DNA from: Vaginella massiliensis
GTDB lineage: Bacteria; Bacteroidota; Bacteroidia; Flavobacteriales; Weeksellaceae
DNA length: 64,000 bases
Direction: 5' to 3'
Assembly: GCF_900089075.1 (NCBI RefSeq)
Contig: NZ_LT593746.1
Location: forward strand, 680,920 to 744,919
Shown here: piece by piece, positions 45,199 to 54,132 of the stretch
Position numbering within the stretch: the stretch's first letter is position 1
Layout of the letters: the number at the start of each line of letters is the position of its first letter
Translations under genes and position numbers: made by a program
Notes under the pieces: generated by a model
What the model saw: the letters and a program-made list of their open reading frames with translations, nothing else
Databases searched by the model: none
What the model was told of the DNA's origin: nothing

Positions 45199-47964
45199 TT
45201 AGTTCATCGAAATCGGTTTGAATTTGGTTAAATCGATTCCTTCAACCGCAGCCTTGTATTCTTCAATATTCGGAATTCTACCGAGTATTGAAGAGAGCAC
45301 GACTACAGGGGTAGATGCCAAAAGCGACTCTCCTTTTTTGGTTTCGCTGTCTTCTACAACTCGACCTTGGAACAAACGAGTAGAGGTCGACATTACCGTA
45401 TCTCCTTTTTCAGCTTTTTCTTGGTTCCCCATACACAGGTTACATCCTGGTCGTTCGAGGTACATGATGTTTTCGTATTCTGTACGTGCTGTGGTTTTTG
45501 GTAGCAAATCACTGAATTCGAATCCAGAATATTTTTGCAACATTTCCCAATCGCCTTCTGCTTTCAACTCATCAATGATATTATAAGTTGGAGCAGCAAC
45601 TACCAATGGCGCATTGAATTTCACTTCACCATTCTTGGCTTCAAGATTACGCAACATTTTAGAAACAATTTTCAAATCGTCTTTGTGCACCATACACGAA
45701 CCAACGAACCCTAAATCTACTTTTTTGTCTCCATTGTAGAATGACAATTCGCGAATGGTATCGTGTGTGTAACGTTTCGAAACGTCTTCGTTGTTTACAT
45801 CTGGATCGGCAATCATAGGTTCGTCGATGATATTGAGGTCAACCACTACTTCTGCATAATATTTGGCATTTTCGTCTGGTTGCAATGCTGGTTTTTCACC
45901 CGAACGAATTTCAGCTATACGTTTATCAGCTTTTTCAATCAATCCTTTCAAAACTTGGTTGGTGTTATCCATGCCTTTATCGATCATGATTTGGATGCGA
46001 GATTTGGCAATTTCTAATGATTGGATTAAGGTTTCGTTTTGTGAAATACAGATGGATGCTTTTGCCTTCATCTCTGCTGTCCAATCGGTAAAAGTAAAGG
46101 CTTGATCTGCTAACAATGTTCCGATATGAACTTCGATAATGCGTCCTTGGAATACGTTTTCACCGGCAAATTGTTTCAACATTTGTTGCTGTGTAGCATG
46201 CACCACATCTCGGAAATCCATGTGTGGTTTCATTTCACCTTTGAACGTAACTTTCACCGATTCTGGTATTGGCATAGAAGCTTCGCCAGTTGCCAAAGCC
46301 AAAGCTACCGTTCCAGAGTCGGCACCAAATGCAACTCCTTTCGACATACGGGTATGCGAGTCACCTCCTATGATGATTGCCCAATCGTCAACCGTAATAT
46401 CATTCAAAACTTTATGGATAACGTCGGTCATCGAGTGGTATACACCTTTTGGATCACGAGCTGTGATTACTCCAAATTCGTTCATGAATTTCATCAATTT
46501 CGGAATGTTGGCTTGTGCTTTTTTATCCCAAACCGAAGCAGTGTGGCAACCGGATTGGTAAGCTCCGTCTACCGTAGGCGAAATTACGGTAGCCGCCATT
46601 GCTTCTAATTCTTGAGCGGTCATCAAACCAGTTGTATCTTGTGAGCCCACGATGTTTACTTTCACACGTACGTCTGATCCTGCGTGCAAGGTTTTCCCTG
46701 GTGTTACGCCTAAAGCGTTTTTATTGAATATTTTTTCAACTGCTGTCAAGCCTTGTCCTTCAATCGAAACTTCTTTGGCTGGTGCAAAGACGGTCGGAGC
46801 TTGAATTCCTAAGGTTTCTGCAGCAAAGGTTTGAATTTTTTTACCAAATACTATGGCGTATGAACCACCTGCTCGGATGAATTCCATTTTTTGAGGCGTC
46901 AACGATTTCGAGATGTCAATCAATTCTTGATCTCCGTGGTACAGTTTTTTAGTTTTGGTATTGATGGTAAGAATAGTTCCAGTTTCTACCGAATATTTTT
47001 GTTCCAAAACGGGTTCGTTGTTTTCGTTCAAAACAAGGTTTCCGTTTTCGTCTACCTTTTTCACCCAGTTTTGTAAGTCAATTCCAATGCCGCCAGTAAC
47101 ATCAACCGTTGTAAGGAAAATTGGCGAAATACCGTTCGTTCCCGCTACGATAGGTGCGATATTTACAAACGGAACGTAAGGCGAAGCTTGTTTTCCTGTC
47201 CACAACGCCACGTTGTTTACTCCAGACATTCGAGAAGATCCTACACCCATTGTTCCTTTTTCTGCAATGAGCATTACTTGGGCGTCTGGATGCTGAGCCT
47301 TCATGGCGGTGATTTCTGCCTGAGCTTCTGAGTTGATCATGCATTTTCCATGCAATTCACGGTCAGATCGCGAGTGCGCTTGATTACCCGGAGAAAGTAA
47401 ATCGGTCGAAATATCACCTTCAGCAGCAATGTAGGTCACCACTTTGATTTCTTCTGGAACTTCTGGCAGCTTGGTGAAGAATTCTGCTTTTGCATAACTC
47501 TCCAAAATATCTTTAGCCACAGCATTTCCGGCATGGTATGCGTCGGCCAATCTTTTGGTGTCTGCTTCGTACAAGAAAACTTGAGTTTTCAATACTTCTG
47601 CTGCTTGTTTTGCGATGTCTTCGTTGTTGCCCAAAGCCAGATCCAACAATACTTTGATCGATGGACCACCCTTCATATGCGATAATAATTCGAAGGCAAA
47701 AGCTGGAGTGATTTCTTCGACAACAGCCTCTCCCAAAATGATTTCTTTCAGAAATTCAGCTTTTACATCTGCAGCCGGAGTGGTGCCAGGCAAAGTGTTG
47801 TAGATGAATAATTGTACCGAATATTTTCGGTTTTCATTGTTTGCATCCTTTATTTGCGCAATGATTTCGCTCAACAATTCAGCACTATCGATTGGTTTCG
47901 GATGTAAATCTTGTGATTTTCTTTCTTCAATTTCATTAAGGTATTCCTTATAAAGACTCATCAT
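45199..47964 (-). CDS. acnB: Bifunctional aconitate hydratase 2 / 2-methylisocitrate dehydratase
   Basis: A 921-residue AcnB-type aconitase acting on citrate/isocitrate and, in relatives, on 2-methylisocitrate. An N-terminal HEAT-like domain (SLYKEYLNEIEERKS..., LLSHMKGGPSIKVLLDLALG) precedes the swivel domain, the order that defines AcnB. Cluster cysteines lie in GFVGSCMVHKDD and RPGCNLCMGNQ. The start may be either of two consecutive ATGs. MeaB elsewhere in the window hints at propionate metabolism, but no methylcitrate genes are present. An inverted repeat lies just upstream. Confidence 0.95.
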   Translation of the reverse strand: MMSLYKEYLNEIEERKSQDLHPKPIDSAELLSEIIAQIKDANNENRKYSVQLFIYNTLPGTTPAADVKAEFLKEIILGEAVVEEITPAFAFELLSHMKGGPSIKVLLDLALGNNEDIAKQAAEVLKTQVFLYEADTKRLADAYHAGNAVAKDILESYAKAEFFTKLPEVPEEIKVVTYIAAEGDISTDLLSPGNQAHSRSDRELHGKCMINSEAQAEITAMKAQHPDAQVMLIAEKGTMGVGSSRMSGVNNVALWTGKQASPYVPFVNIAPIVAGTNGISPIFLTTVDVTGGIGIDLQNWVKKVDENGNLVLNENNEPVLEQKYSVETGTILTINTKTKKLYHGDQELIDISKSLTPQKMEFIRAGGSYAIVFGKKIQTFAAETLGIQAPTVFAPAKEVSIEGQGLTAVEKIFNKNALGVTPGKTLHAGSDVRVKVNIVGSQDTTGLMTAQELEAMAATVISPTVDGAYQSGCHTASVWDKKAQANIPKLMKFMNEFGVITARDPKGVYHSMTDVIHKVLNDITVDDWAIIIGGDSHTRMSKGVAFGADSGTVALALATGEASMPIPESVKVTFKGEMKPHMDFRDVVHATQQQMLKQFAGENVFQGRIIEVHIGTLLADQAFTFTDWTAEMKAKASICISQNETLIQSLEIAKSRIQIMIDKGMDNTNQVLKGLIEKADKRIAEIRSGEKPALQPDENAKYYAEVVVDLNIIDEPMIADPDVNNEDVSKRYTHDTIRELSFYNGDKKVDLGFVGSCMVHKDDLKIVSKMLRNLEAKNGEVKFNAPLVVAAPTYNIIDELKAEGDWEMLQKYSGFEFSDLLPKTTARTEYENIMYLERPGCNLCMGNQEKAEKGDTVMSTSTRLFQGRVVEDSETKKGESLLASTPVVVLSSILGRIPNIEEYKAAVEGIDLTKFKPISMN

Positions 47965-48422
47965 ACTAATGTGTTTTTTTGATATTAGTAGGTTATTTTC
48001 ATAACCTGTATTATTGATTTCTCTTCGTTGCGTTCTTTTTCAGTTTTCAGATTCACTAAAACGGTATAAATTAAGATTTGAATTGCAAAAATTGTATTTT
48101 GATTTTGGAACGCAAAAATAAGTTTTTACTACCTAATATTTACGATAATTGAATAAGTTTTGATGATATTCTAATAATTTAGATTTATTATAAAAAGATG
48201 TGTAAATTATTAATATATAAAAAATTATGATTCTTAAATTTTGATTTAAACATTAATAATTTTCAAAATTATTAAAATCGTAAAGATTGGCACGCTAAAT
48301 TATCGACTTGAATTTTGAAGAAAATAAGCCTGTATATAAATTAATTTTTAATGTATAAAAATACATATTATTTCTTCTGCTTTCTGTACATTTTGCACCC
48401 TCAAAAATAAAAAAATAGTAAT
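47965..48422. other. A/T-rich gene-free stretch between acnB and the argH remnant
   Basis: About 460 bases rich in A and T with no open frame. It holds the acnB leader with an inverted repeat at 47990-48007 and possibly the old argH promoter. No tRNA, repeat array or coding remnant is evident. Confidence 0.55.
47990..48007. promoter_or_regulatory. Inverted repeat upstream of acnB
   Basis: AGGTTAT-TTTC-ATAACCT is a perfect 7-bp palindrome with a 4-base spacer, ending 26 bases before the acnB ATG. It could be an operator or a leader-RNA hairpin. There is no T run, so it is not a terminator. Confidence 0.4.
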
Positions 48423-49719
48423 ATGAAGATTTTGGATAAAGGCTATTCGATCAACGAAAAGATCCAAAACTTTACCATCGGGAAGGATAGAATTTATGAT
48501 GTTTATTTGGCGCCATACGACACTTTGTCAACCAAAGCGCATAGGCATACGTTACACAAAGTTGGGTTGATCGATGATCTCGAGGCCGAATTATTGGCGC
48601 TTTCGCTTGATGATTTTTATCGGGAAACGCAAAAGCAAGATTTTGTAATAGAAGACGAGTACGAGGATATTCATTCCAAATTAGAAAGTTTTTCGATCGA
48701 GCGTTGCGGTGATGCGGGCAAAAAAATTCACACGGCGCGCTCTAGAAATGACCAAGTTTTGGTGGCAATTCAGTTATTTCTAAAAGATTATTTGAAAAAG
48801 CTGAACGCCAAGACCTTAGAGCTAGACGATGTTTTGGGTGTAAAAGCAGAAGAATTTCGAGATTTTTTGTTGCCGGCTATACCCATTTTCAGGCGGCTAT
48901 GCCGAGTAGTTTTGGTTTGTGGTTTTCGGCGTATGCCGAAAATTTGCTGCTGTCTTTGCATTTTACCGAAGCTGTTTTTGAGTACGCCGACCAAAATCCT
49001 TTAGGTTCTGCAGCTGGCTATGGCACCTCTTTCCCAATAGATCGAATGCAGACGACAGCCGAATTGCAATTTGGTAATTTGTTGGTGAGTTCCGTTTCTG
49101 CTCAGATTTTGCGCGGCGCAACCGAAAAGGCTACTGCCAACGTGATAGGCGCGATTGCAGCAATCATCTCGAAAATGGCTTACGATCTCGTGATGTATAA
49201 TTCGCAATAGATGGGATTTGTTGAGTTGCCAAAAGAAATGACCAACGGTTCTTCGATTATGCCCCACAAAAAAATCCAGATGTGTTCGAGCTTATTCGTG
49301 CACAATGCAATAAAATTCTTGGAGTTTCGAATAGTTTAACCTTGATGACGAATAATTTGCCAAGTGGTTATCACCGCGAATTTCAGCTGTTGAAAGAGGT
49401 GTTATTCGAACCGATGATTCAGTTTTTAGATATTTTGGACATCATGCTTTTTGCAATTCCGCAAATTAGGATCAAAAAAGATTTTATGGAACAATTAAAA
49501 TTTGATACCATTTTCACAGTAGAAACGATTAACAGAATGATTCAAGAAGGTGTACCGTTTCGGGATGCTTACAAGCTTGTTGCAAAATCTGTTGACGAAG
49601 GTAAGTATCGGGCAACAAAAGATTTCAAAACCACGCATATTGGAAGTATTCATTTCCCTGGATTCGAAATTTTGGATCAAAAAATTGAGTCTTTCAAACA
49701 AAAATCAAAACTTTGGTGA
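48423..49719 (+). pseudogene. argH: Argininosuccinate lyase, broken (two frameshifts, one stop)
   Basis: Remnant of the last enzyme of arginine biosynthesis. Frame 1 is intact through KKIHTARSRNDQVLVAI and FRDFLLP. A missing G near 48875 (CCGGCTAT for CCGGGCTAT) then shifts the frame. Frame 2 continues with AMPSSFGLWFSAYAENLLLS and NPLGSAAGYGTSFPIDR to NSQ, where TAG at 49208 replaces a likely Lys codon. It resumes to the fumarase/lyase signature GSSIMPHKK, where one A is missing from an A run near 49267-49273. The third frame carries VFELIRAQCNKILG onward to 49719. Adding two bases gives about 432 residues, a normal ArgH length. The nonsense codon cannot be explained by homopolymer miscounting alone. 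Confidence 0.9.
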
Positions 49720-49835
49720 GCTGAATTTTTTGTAAAATAGATTTTCAAAAATCTAAAAATCAACGTTTTGTAAAATAAAAATGATTGTACAAACAGACTA
49801 CAAGTAGTTTTCAAGTTCAAAATCGAAAGTCGTTC

Positions 49836-49843
49836 TACATTTG
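49836..49843 (+). promoter_or_regulatory. Candidate -7 element of the small lipoprotein gene
   Basis: TACATTTG is an exact TAnnTTTG match, 53 bases before the ATG at 49896. Confidence 0.5.
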
Positions 49844-49895
49844 CTATGTCAAATGACGAAAACAAAAAAGTTTAAACAAATAAAAAATTAAGAAA

Positions 49896-50144
49896 ATGAA
49901 AAAAGTATTCATGTTAGTAGCTGTTGCTACTCTTTCTTTCGGAGCTATCTCTTGCGAATCTAAAGAAACTACAGTAGTTGAAACTCCAGCTGTTGAAGAA
50001 ACTGCAGAAGTTGTTGATTCTGTTGCTACTGATGCTGTTGAATCTATCGATTCTGCTGCTACAGAAGCTGCTCAAACTGTAGAAAACACAGCTGACCAAG
50101 CGGTTGAGGCTGTAGAGAACGCAACTGAAGAAGCTGCTCACTAA
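49896..50144 (+). CDS. Small acidic lipoprotein, low complexity
   Basis: An 82-residue lipoprotein with lipobox GAISC (Cys20). The mature 63 residues are almost entirely Ala, Glu, Val, Thr, Asp and Ser, with a loose heptad-like repeat (VDSVATDAVESIDSAATEAA, QTVENTADQAVEAVENATEE) that could form an amphipathic helix or coiled coil. A strong promoter and clean terminator surround it, as for abundant small lipoproteins. No named family recognised. A structural role at the envelope is inference only. Confidence 0.75.
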   Translation: MKKVFMLVAVATLSFGAISCESKETTVVETPAVEETAEVVDSVATDAVESIDSAATEAAQTVENTADQAVEAVENATEEAAH

Positions 50145-50168
50145 GAATTACAGTATCGAAAAATAAAA

Positions 50169-50196
50169 AAGGTCGAGCGCAGCTCGACCTTTTTTT
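50169..50196. terminator. Bidirectional terminator between the small lipoprotein and thiL
   Basis: AAGGTCGAGC-GCA-GCTCGACCTT is a 10-bp perfect stem flanked by A and T runs, serving both convergent genes. Confidence 0.9.
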
Positions 50197-50213
50197 GTTT
50201 ATTCTTTTGGATG

Positions 50214-51263
50214 TCAACTTTCGTTTGCTGTCCAACCTTGGGCAACTAAAGGAACTTTCGATTGATTGCCTTTGGTGATGAGGTAATTTTCACTTCCTTT
50301 CTCGCCAACAAATCCGATGACACTAAAATGCGGATTTCCTTTGATTTTCTCGAAATCTTGCTGTGCAATGGTGAACAACAATTCGTAGTCTTCGCCTCCG
50401 TTCAGGGCGCAGGTAATAGGGTTGATGCTGAATTCTTCAGCTGTACGGATAACCGAAGGATCTAACGGAATTTTTTCTTCGTAAATCTGTATTCCAAAAC
50501 CACTGTGCTTCGATAAGTGAATCAGTTCGGAAGCCAATCCATCCGAAATATCGATCATCGAACTTGGTTTTACCTCGAGCTCTTTTAGAATTTGTAAAAC
50601 ATCTCGTCGCGCTTCTGGTTTTAATTGCCGCTCGATGAGGTAGGTATAATTTTCGAAATCGGGTTTATTATTGGGGTTAATTTTCGTCACTTGAGCCTCA
50701 CGTTCCAATACCTGTAACCCAAGAAAAGCACCACCAAGATCTCCCGATACTACAATCAGATCGTTTTGTTGAGCGCCGGTGCGGTATACTAGGTTTTCTT
50801 CTGGGGCAGAGCCAATTGCGGTAAGCGACACGGTGAGTCCTGTTACTGAGCTAGAAGTATCACCTCCAACCAAATCCAGTTCCAATTTGTCGCAGGCATA
50901 CTTTATTCCGTTATAGATTTCGTCTACCGCCTCTACCGTAAAGCGATTAGATAACGCTATATTTACAAGCAGTTGCTTAGGGGTCGCATTCATGGCGATG
51001 ATGTCGCTTACGGTTGCCATCGCCACTTTATAGCCCAAATGTCGAAGCGGCATATAATCCCAACGAAAGTGGATGCCTTCTACAAAAATTTCTGAACTCA
51101 CCACTGTTTTTTCGGTTTTGTAATCCAACACAGCTGCATCGTCGCCAATGCCTTTGATGGTTGAATTTTGTTTCGGTTGAAAACCTTGAGCGATTTGTTC
51201 GATGAGTCCGAATTCTCCTAAATCTTCAAGACTTGTTTTAGCTATATTTTTATCTTCAAACAT
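50214..51263 (-). CDS. thiL: Thiamine-monophosphate kinase
   Basis: A 349-residue enzyme phosphorylating thiamine phosphate to the active cofactor. GIGDDAAVLDY is the metal/ATP motif, with HFRWDYMPLRHLGYKVAMATVSDI, DLVGGDTSSS and SMIDISDGLASEL completing the PurM-like fold, and GEDYELLFT near the end. No other thiamine gene is nearby. It starts three bases after the thioesterase stop. Confidence 0.95.
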   Translation of the reverse strand: MFEDKNIAKTSLEDLGEFGLIEQIAQGFQPKQNSTIKGIGDDAAVLDYKTEKTVVSSEIFVEGIHFRWDYMPLRHLGYKVAMATVSDIIAMNATPKQLLVNIALSNRFTVEAVDEIYNGIKYACDKLELDLVGGDTSSSVTGLTVSLTAIGSAPEENLVYRTGAQQNDLIVVSGDLGGAFLGLQVLEREAQVTKINPNNKPDFENYTYLIERQLKPEARRDVLQILKELEVKPSSMIDISDGLASELIHLSKHSGFGIQIYEEKIPLDPSVIRTAEEFSINPITCALNGGEDYELLFTIAQQDFEKIKGNPHFSVIGFVGEKGSENYLITKGNQSKVPLVAQGWTANES

Positions 51264-51266
51264 GTT

Positions 51267-51773
51267 TTATAATTGTTTAAAAAAACTTGGATCTATATTT
51301 TGTGGAAACGCCGGAAGGTTCTTCAAATCTGATTTGCTGAGGACTTTCACTTCGCGATTGGCAATCGATTTTTTCAAACCTTCTAATAAAGCTGTTGGCG
51401 GAGCCTTCATTTTTCGATCGGTAAGTGAAAACCACACGCCGACGAGTTTGCTTTGGCAAAGATGCGTTCCGTCTTCGCGGTACAGATTGTGTAAGAAAGA
51501 GTAGATCATCCCATCGTCCGACATCCCATCAATCTCCACAGTGATGTAGATTTCCTCGCCCTCGTAGGCTTCTTTGAAATACGAAAACTGTTCGTGCAAA
51601 ATGGCTGGTCCCATCTGCAATTGCCCAAGATCTTTCATGGTAACGCCAAAATCGCGTAAGAATGCAATACGGGCATAGCTGGTAAAATTGGAAAAAGAAC
51701 TGTTTGCCAAGTGTCGATTGGCATCTAAATCTGACCAACGAACCACTGTTTTCTGAAAATATAGTTTCTGCAT
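51267..51773 (-). CDS. Acyl-CoA thioesterase, 4HBT hot-dog fold
   Basis: A 168-residue hot-dog-fold protein. The N-terminal RWSDLDANRHLANSSF is the 4HBT signature with the catalytic Asp (D in SDLDANRH). The usual YLRIE region here is ILHEQFSYFKEAYEGEEIYI. Relatives hydrolyse aryl- or acyl-CoA; the exact substrate is unclear. The conserved gene pairing with thiL is probably a shared transcript, not a pathway. Confidence 0.85.
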   Translation of the reverse strand: MQKLYFQKTVVRWSDLDANRHLANSSFSNFTSYARIAFLRDFGVTMKDLGQLQMGPAILHEQFSYFKEAYEGEEIYITVEIDGMSDDGMIYSFLHNLYREDGTHLCQSKLVGVWFSLTDRKMKAPPTALLEGLKKSIANREVKVLSKSDLKNLPAFPQNIDPSFFKQL

Positions 51774-51869
51774 GATTTCTTTTTTTACAAAGATAAAGGT
51801 AAAAATAGAAGTGATTTGGCAAATTTTTCGTAAATTGAAACTGCTTAAAAAAGGTTTAAATATGGTGTT

Positions 51870-52709
51870 ATGAAAAAAATATTATTTCCTACCGATTTCT
51901 CAGAGACAGCAAAAAATGCGCTAATTTATGCATTGAATCTAGCCGAAAATCAGAACGCTGAAGTCTATGTTTTACACTCATACAGCGCTCCCATTATCAA
52001 TAGTGGCACAAGTCCGGAACTTATTTTTTCGGTTTACGAGAGCATAGAACTCGGTACGTTTGAGAACTTTAAAGATCAAATTCCAGAAATACGCGAGCTT
52101 GCCGAACAGCATAATTTGGGACATATCCCAATGAAATTCATCATGAAAGAAGGGTTTTTGGTTGCCAACATCCAAGATGTCGTTTCAGACGAAAATATCG
52201 ATTTTGTGGTGATGGGTACCAACGGAGCTTCTGGAATCGACAAAGTTTTATTCGGATCGAATACGATGAACGTGATCAGCAAACTGAAAGCTCCAGTACT
52301 TTGTGTGCCAATTGAGGCTTCGTTCAACGGGGTGAAATCGATTTGTTTCACGACCAATTTCGAAGAGAAAGATAAAGATGCTTTGTACCATATGTTGGAG
52401 ATTGCTGAACGATACAATGCTATTGTACATTGTTTGCACATCAGCAGTAACGAAGAAATCGACAAGGGTAAAGAACTTGTAGAATGGCAACAAGTATTTG
52501 CCAACGAACCTGTGCAATTCCATGTCATTTATAATGAAAAAGATGTAGAAAAAGCAGCAATGGATTTCATAGATGCCAATGGCGTAGATGTAGTGGCGTC
52601 TGTTGCAAGACACCGAAGCTTTTTCGAGAAGCTTTTTGGAAGAAGTTTTACCAAGAAATTAGCGTATCACAGCAAAATTCCAATGTATGTTTTTCATGAG
52701 AAAAAATAA
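51870..52709 (+). CDS. Universal stress protein with tandem UspA domains
   Basis: A 279-residue cytosolic protein. Domain 1 (residues 1-145) has KILFPTDFSETAKNALIYAL and the ATP-binding motif MGTNGASGIDKVLFGSNTM (G-x2-G-x9-G-S). Domain 2 (from KSICFTTNFEEKDKDALYHM) lacks that glycine pattern; its equivalent is SVARHRSFFEKLFGRSFTKK. So one nucleotide-binding and one degenerate domain are predicted. Produced alone, with a terminator shared with the TlpA gene. Confidence 0.9.
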   Translation: MKKILFPTDFSETAKNALIYALNLAENQNAEVYVLHSYSAPIINSGTSPELIFSVYESIELGTFENFKDQIPEIRELAEQHNLGHIPMKFIMKEGFLVANIQDVVSDENIDFVVMGTNGASGIDKVLFGSNTMNVISKLKAPVLCVPIEASFNGVKSICFTTNFEEKDKDALYHMLEIAERYNAIVHCLHISSNEEIDKGKELVEWQQVFANEPVQFHVIYNEKDVEKAAMDFIDANGVDVVASVARHRSFFEKLFGRSFTKKLAYHSKIPMYVFHEKK

Positions 52710-52718
52710 AACTAACCA

Positions 52719-52750
52719 AAAAACGCTAGCTTCTGACTAGCGTTTTTTTT
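52719..52750. terminator. Bidirectional terminator between uspA and the TlpA-like gene
   Basis: AAAAACGCTAG-CTTCTGA-CTAGCGTTTTT is an 11-bp perfect stem with A and T runs on both sides, overlapped at its edge by the convergent gene. Confidence 0.88.
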
Positions 52751-52752
52751 TA

Positions 52753-54105
52753 TTATAAATCGAGATGCTCGTTGATGAGTTTTCGAATTGTTGTGCTCGA
52801 TGGTGTTGGCGCTTCCGAACTGATGAGTTTACCGTTCTTGCCAATCAAAACAAAACGCGGAATGTATTGTATAGTCAACTGTTGTAAAAACGGATCGCTC
52901 GCTACAGCAGCTTCACCAGCGAAGACTTGCTCAAAATTAAAATTAACCTCTTTTATCGTTTGCAGCCATTTCGCTCTATTTTGTTCATTATCAATAGAAA
53001 TTCCCAAAAATACGATGTCTTTTCCCTTATATTCCTCTGCTAAGGTTTTCATATGCGGAAACTCCATAAAACATGGGCGACACCATGTAGCCCACAAATC
53101 GATATAGACCAATTTGTTTGGATGTTCTGAAAGGTTGAATATCTTGTTTTTTGAATTCGGAAAACTGAAATTGGCAACCGCATTGTTTTTTGCAGCGTCC
53201 ATTTTTGTTTTCATCAGCTGGGCTTGTTCCAGAATTTTCGGGTTGTTGGTATTCTCGACGATCGCCTGATAGATAAGCGCTGCATCGCTAGAATTTTGAT
53301 GAATGTTCTGAATCAAATCTTGTAGAAATTGATCTTTTATAGGTTGCGCCTTGATTTTATTGATGACCTCGTTAATGCTTTGATTTTTAAGATGATCATC
53401 TAAAACATAACTCACCAATTGGCGATAAATCGGAAGTCGCTCGTAATCTTTCTCGTTGTTGATGTCCAAATTTTTTATCTCTTTTTCGAATTCGGGCGTA
53501 AGCTTTGGAAGCTGATTGTTGAAATAAGCATAAGCATCTTGATAGACAAAAAGATTCATCAAATATTCATAATACAAATTTTTCTTTTCGGCTTCATAAA
53601 AACTTGCTTCCACATCGTTTTTGATAAGGTCCAAATCGTTCAGAAAAGCTTGATAATATTTGTTTACGTCTTGCAGATATTCGTTGGCAGGTTTGGAATA
53701 AAATACTTTTTCGTTGCTCAACATCGTCTCTATTTTGTTCTCTTTGCTTACGATAAAGTTGTTGCGTACTTCGCCTTTTCCAGAGAATTTTAGGCTGCTT
53801 TCCAAATTTTCATAGTTGGCATTCAGCACCAAATTATCACCTGGAATCAGGTAAATCGGGAATTCGTTTCGCCCTTCGGTAAAGGTAAAATACCCTTCGT
53901 GAGCGAGTTGAATAGTGTCTTTGAAATTGCCGTCTGCATCTAGTGCAAAGCCTTTTTCTCGGTTGTTCAATAGAACATAAACACTGTCGATGTTTACGTT
54001 GCGCAACTGACCGCTAAAGGTGACAACGTTTGGCGTAGTTTCTTTTTTACAACCAACCACGATCAGTAAGCATAATAGTAGGGTGGAGAGTTTTAATTTC
54101 ATCAT
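52753..54105 (-). CDS. TlpA-family thiol-disulfide oxidoreductase lipoprotein
   Basis: A 450-residue lipoprotein (lipobox LIVVGC). An N-terminal DUF4369-like beta domain (VVTFSGQLRNVNIDSVYVLL, YFTFTEGRNEFPIYLIPGDN) and a helical middle region precede the thioredoxin domain. The active site is CRPC in DLWATWCRPCFMEFPHM, about residue 345. Bacteroidota carry many such proteins; roles include cytochrome c maturation and reduction of exported proteins. It follows rnhA by 27 bases on the same strand. Confidence 0.88.
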   Translation of the reverse strand: MMKLKLSTLLLCLLIVVGCKKETTPNVVTFSGQLRNVNIDSVYVLLNNREKGFALDADGNFKDTIQLAHEGYFTFTEGRNEFPIYLIPGDNLVLNANYENLESSLKFSGKGEVRNNFIVSKENKIETMLSNEKVFYSKPANEYLQDVNKYYQAFLNDLDLIKNDVEASFYEAEKKNLYYEYLMNLFVYQDAYAYFNNQLPKLTPEFEKEIKNLDINNEKDYERLPIYRQLVSYVLDDHLKNQSINEVINKIKAQPIKDQFLQDLIQNIHQNSSDAALIYQAIVENTNNPKILEQAQLMKTKMDAAKNNAVANFSFPNSKNKIFNLSEHPNKLVYIDLWATWCRPCFMEFPHMKTLAEEYKGKDIVFLGISIDNEQNRAKWLQTIKEVNFNFEQVFAGEAAVASDPFLQQLTIQYIPRFVLIGKNGKLISSEAPTPSSTTIRKLINEHLDL

Positions 54106-54132
54106 GATTCTTTCTGCATTGCAAAAATAGGA

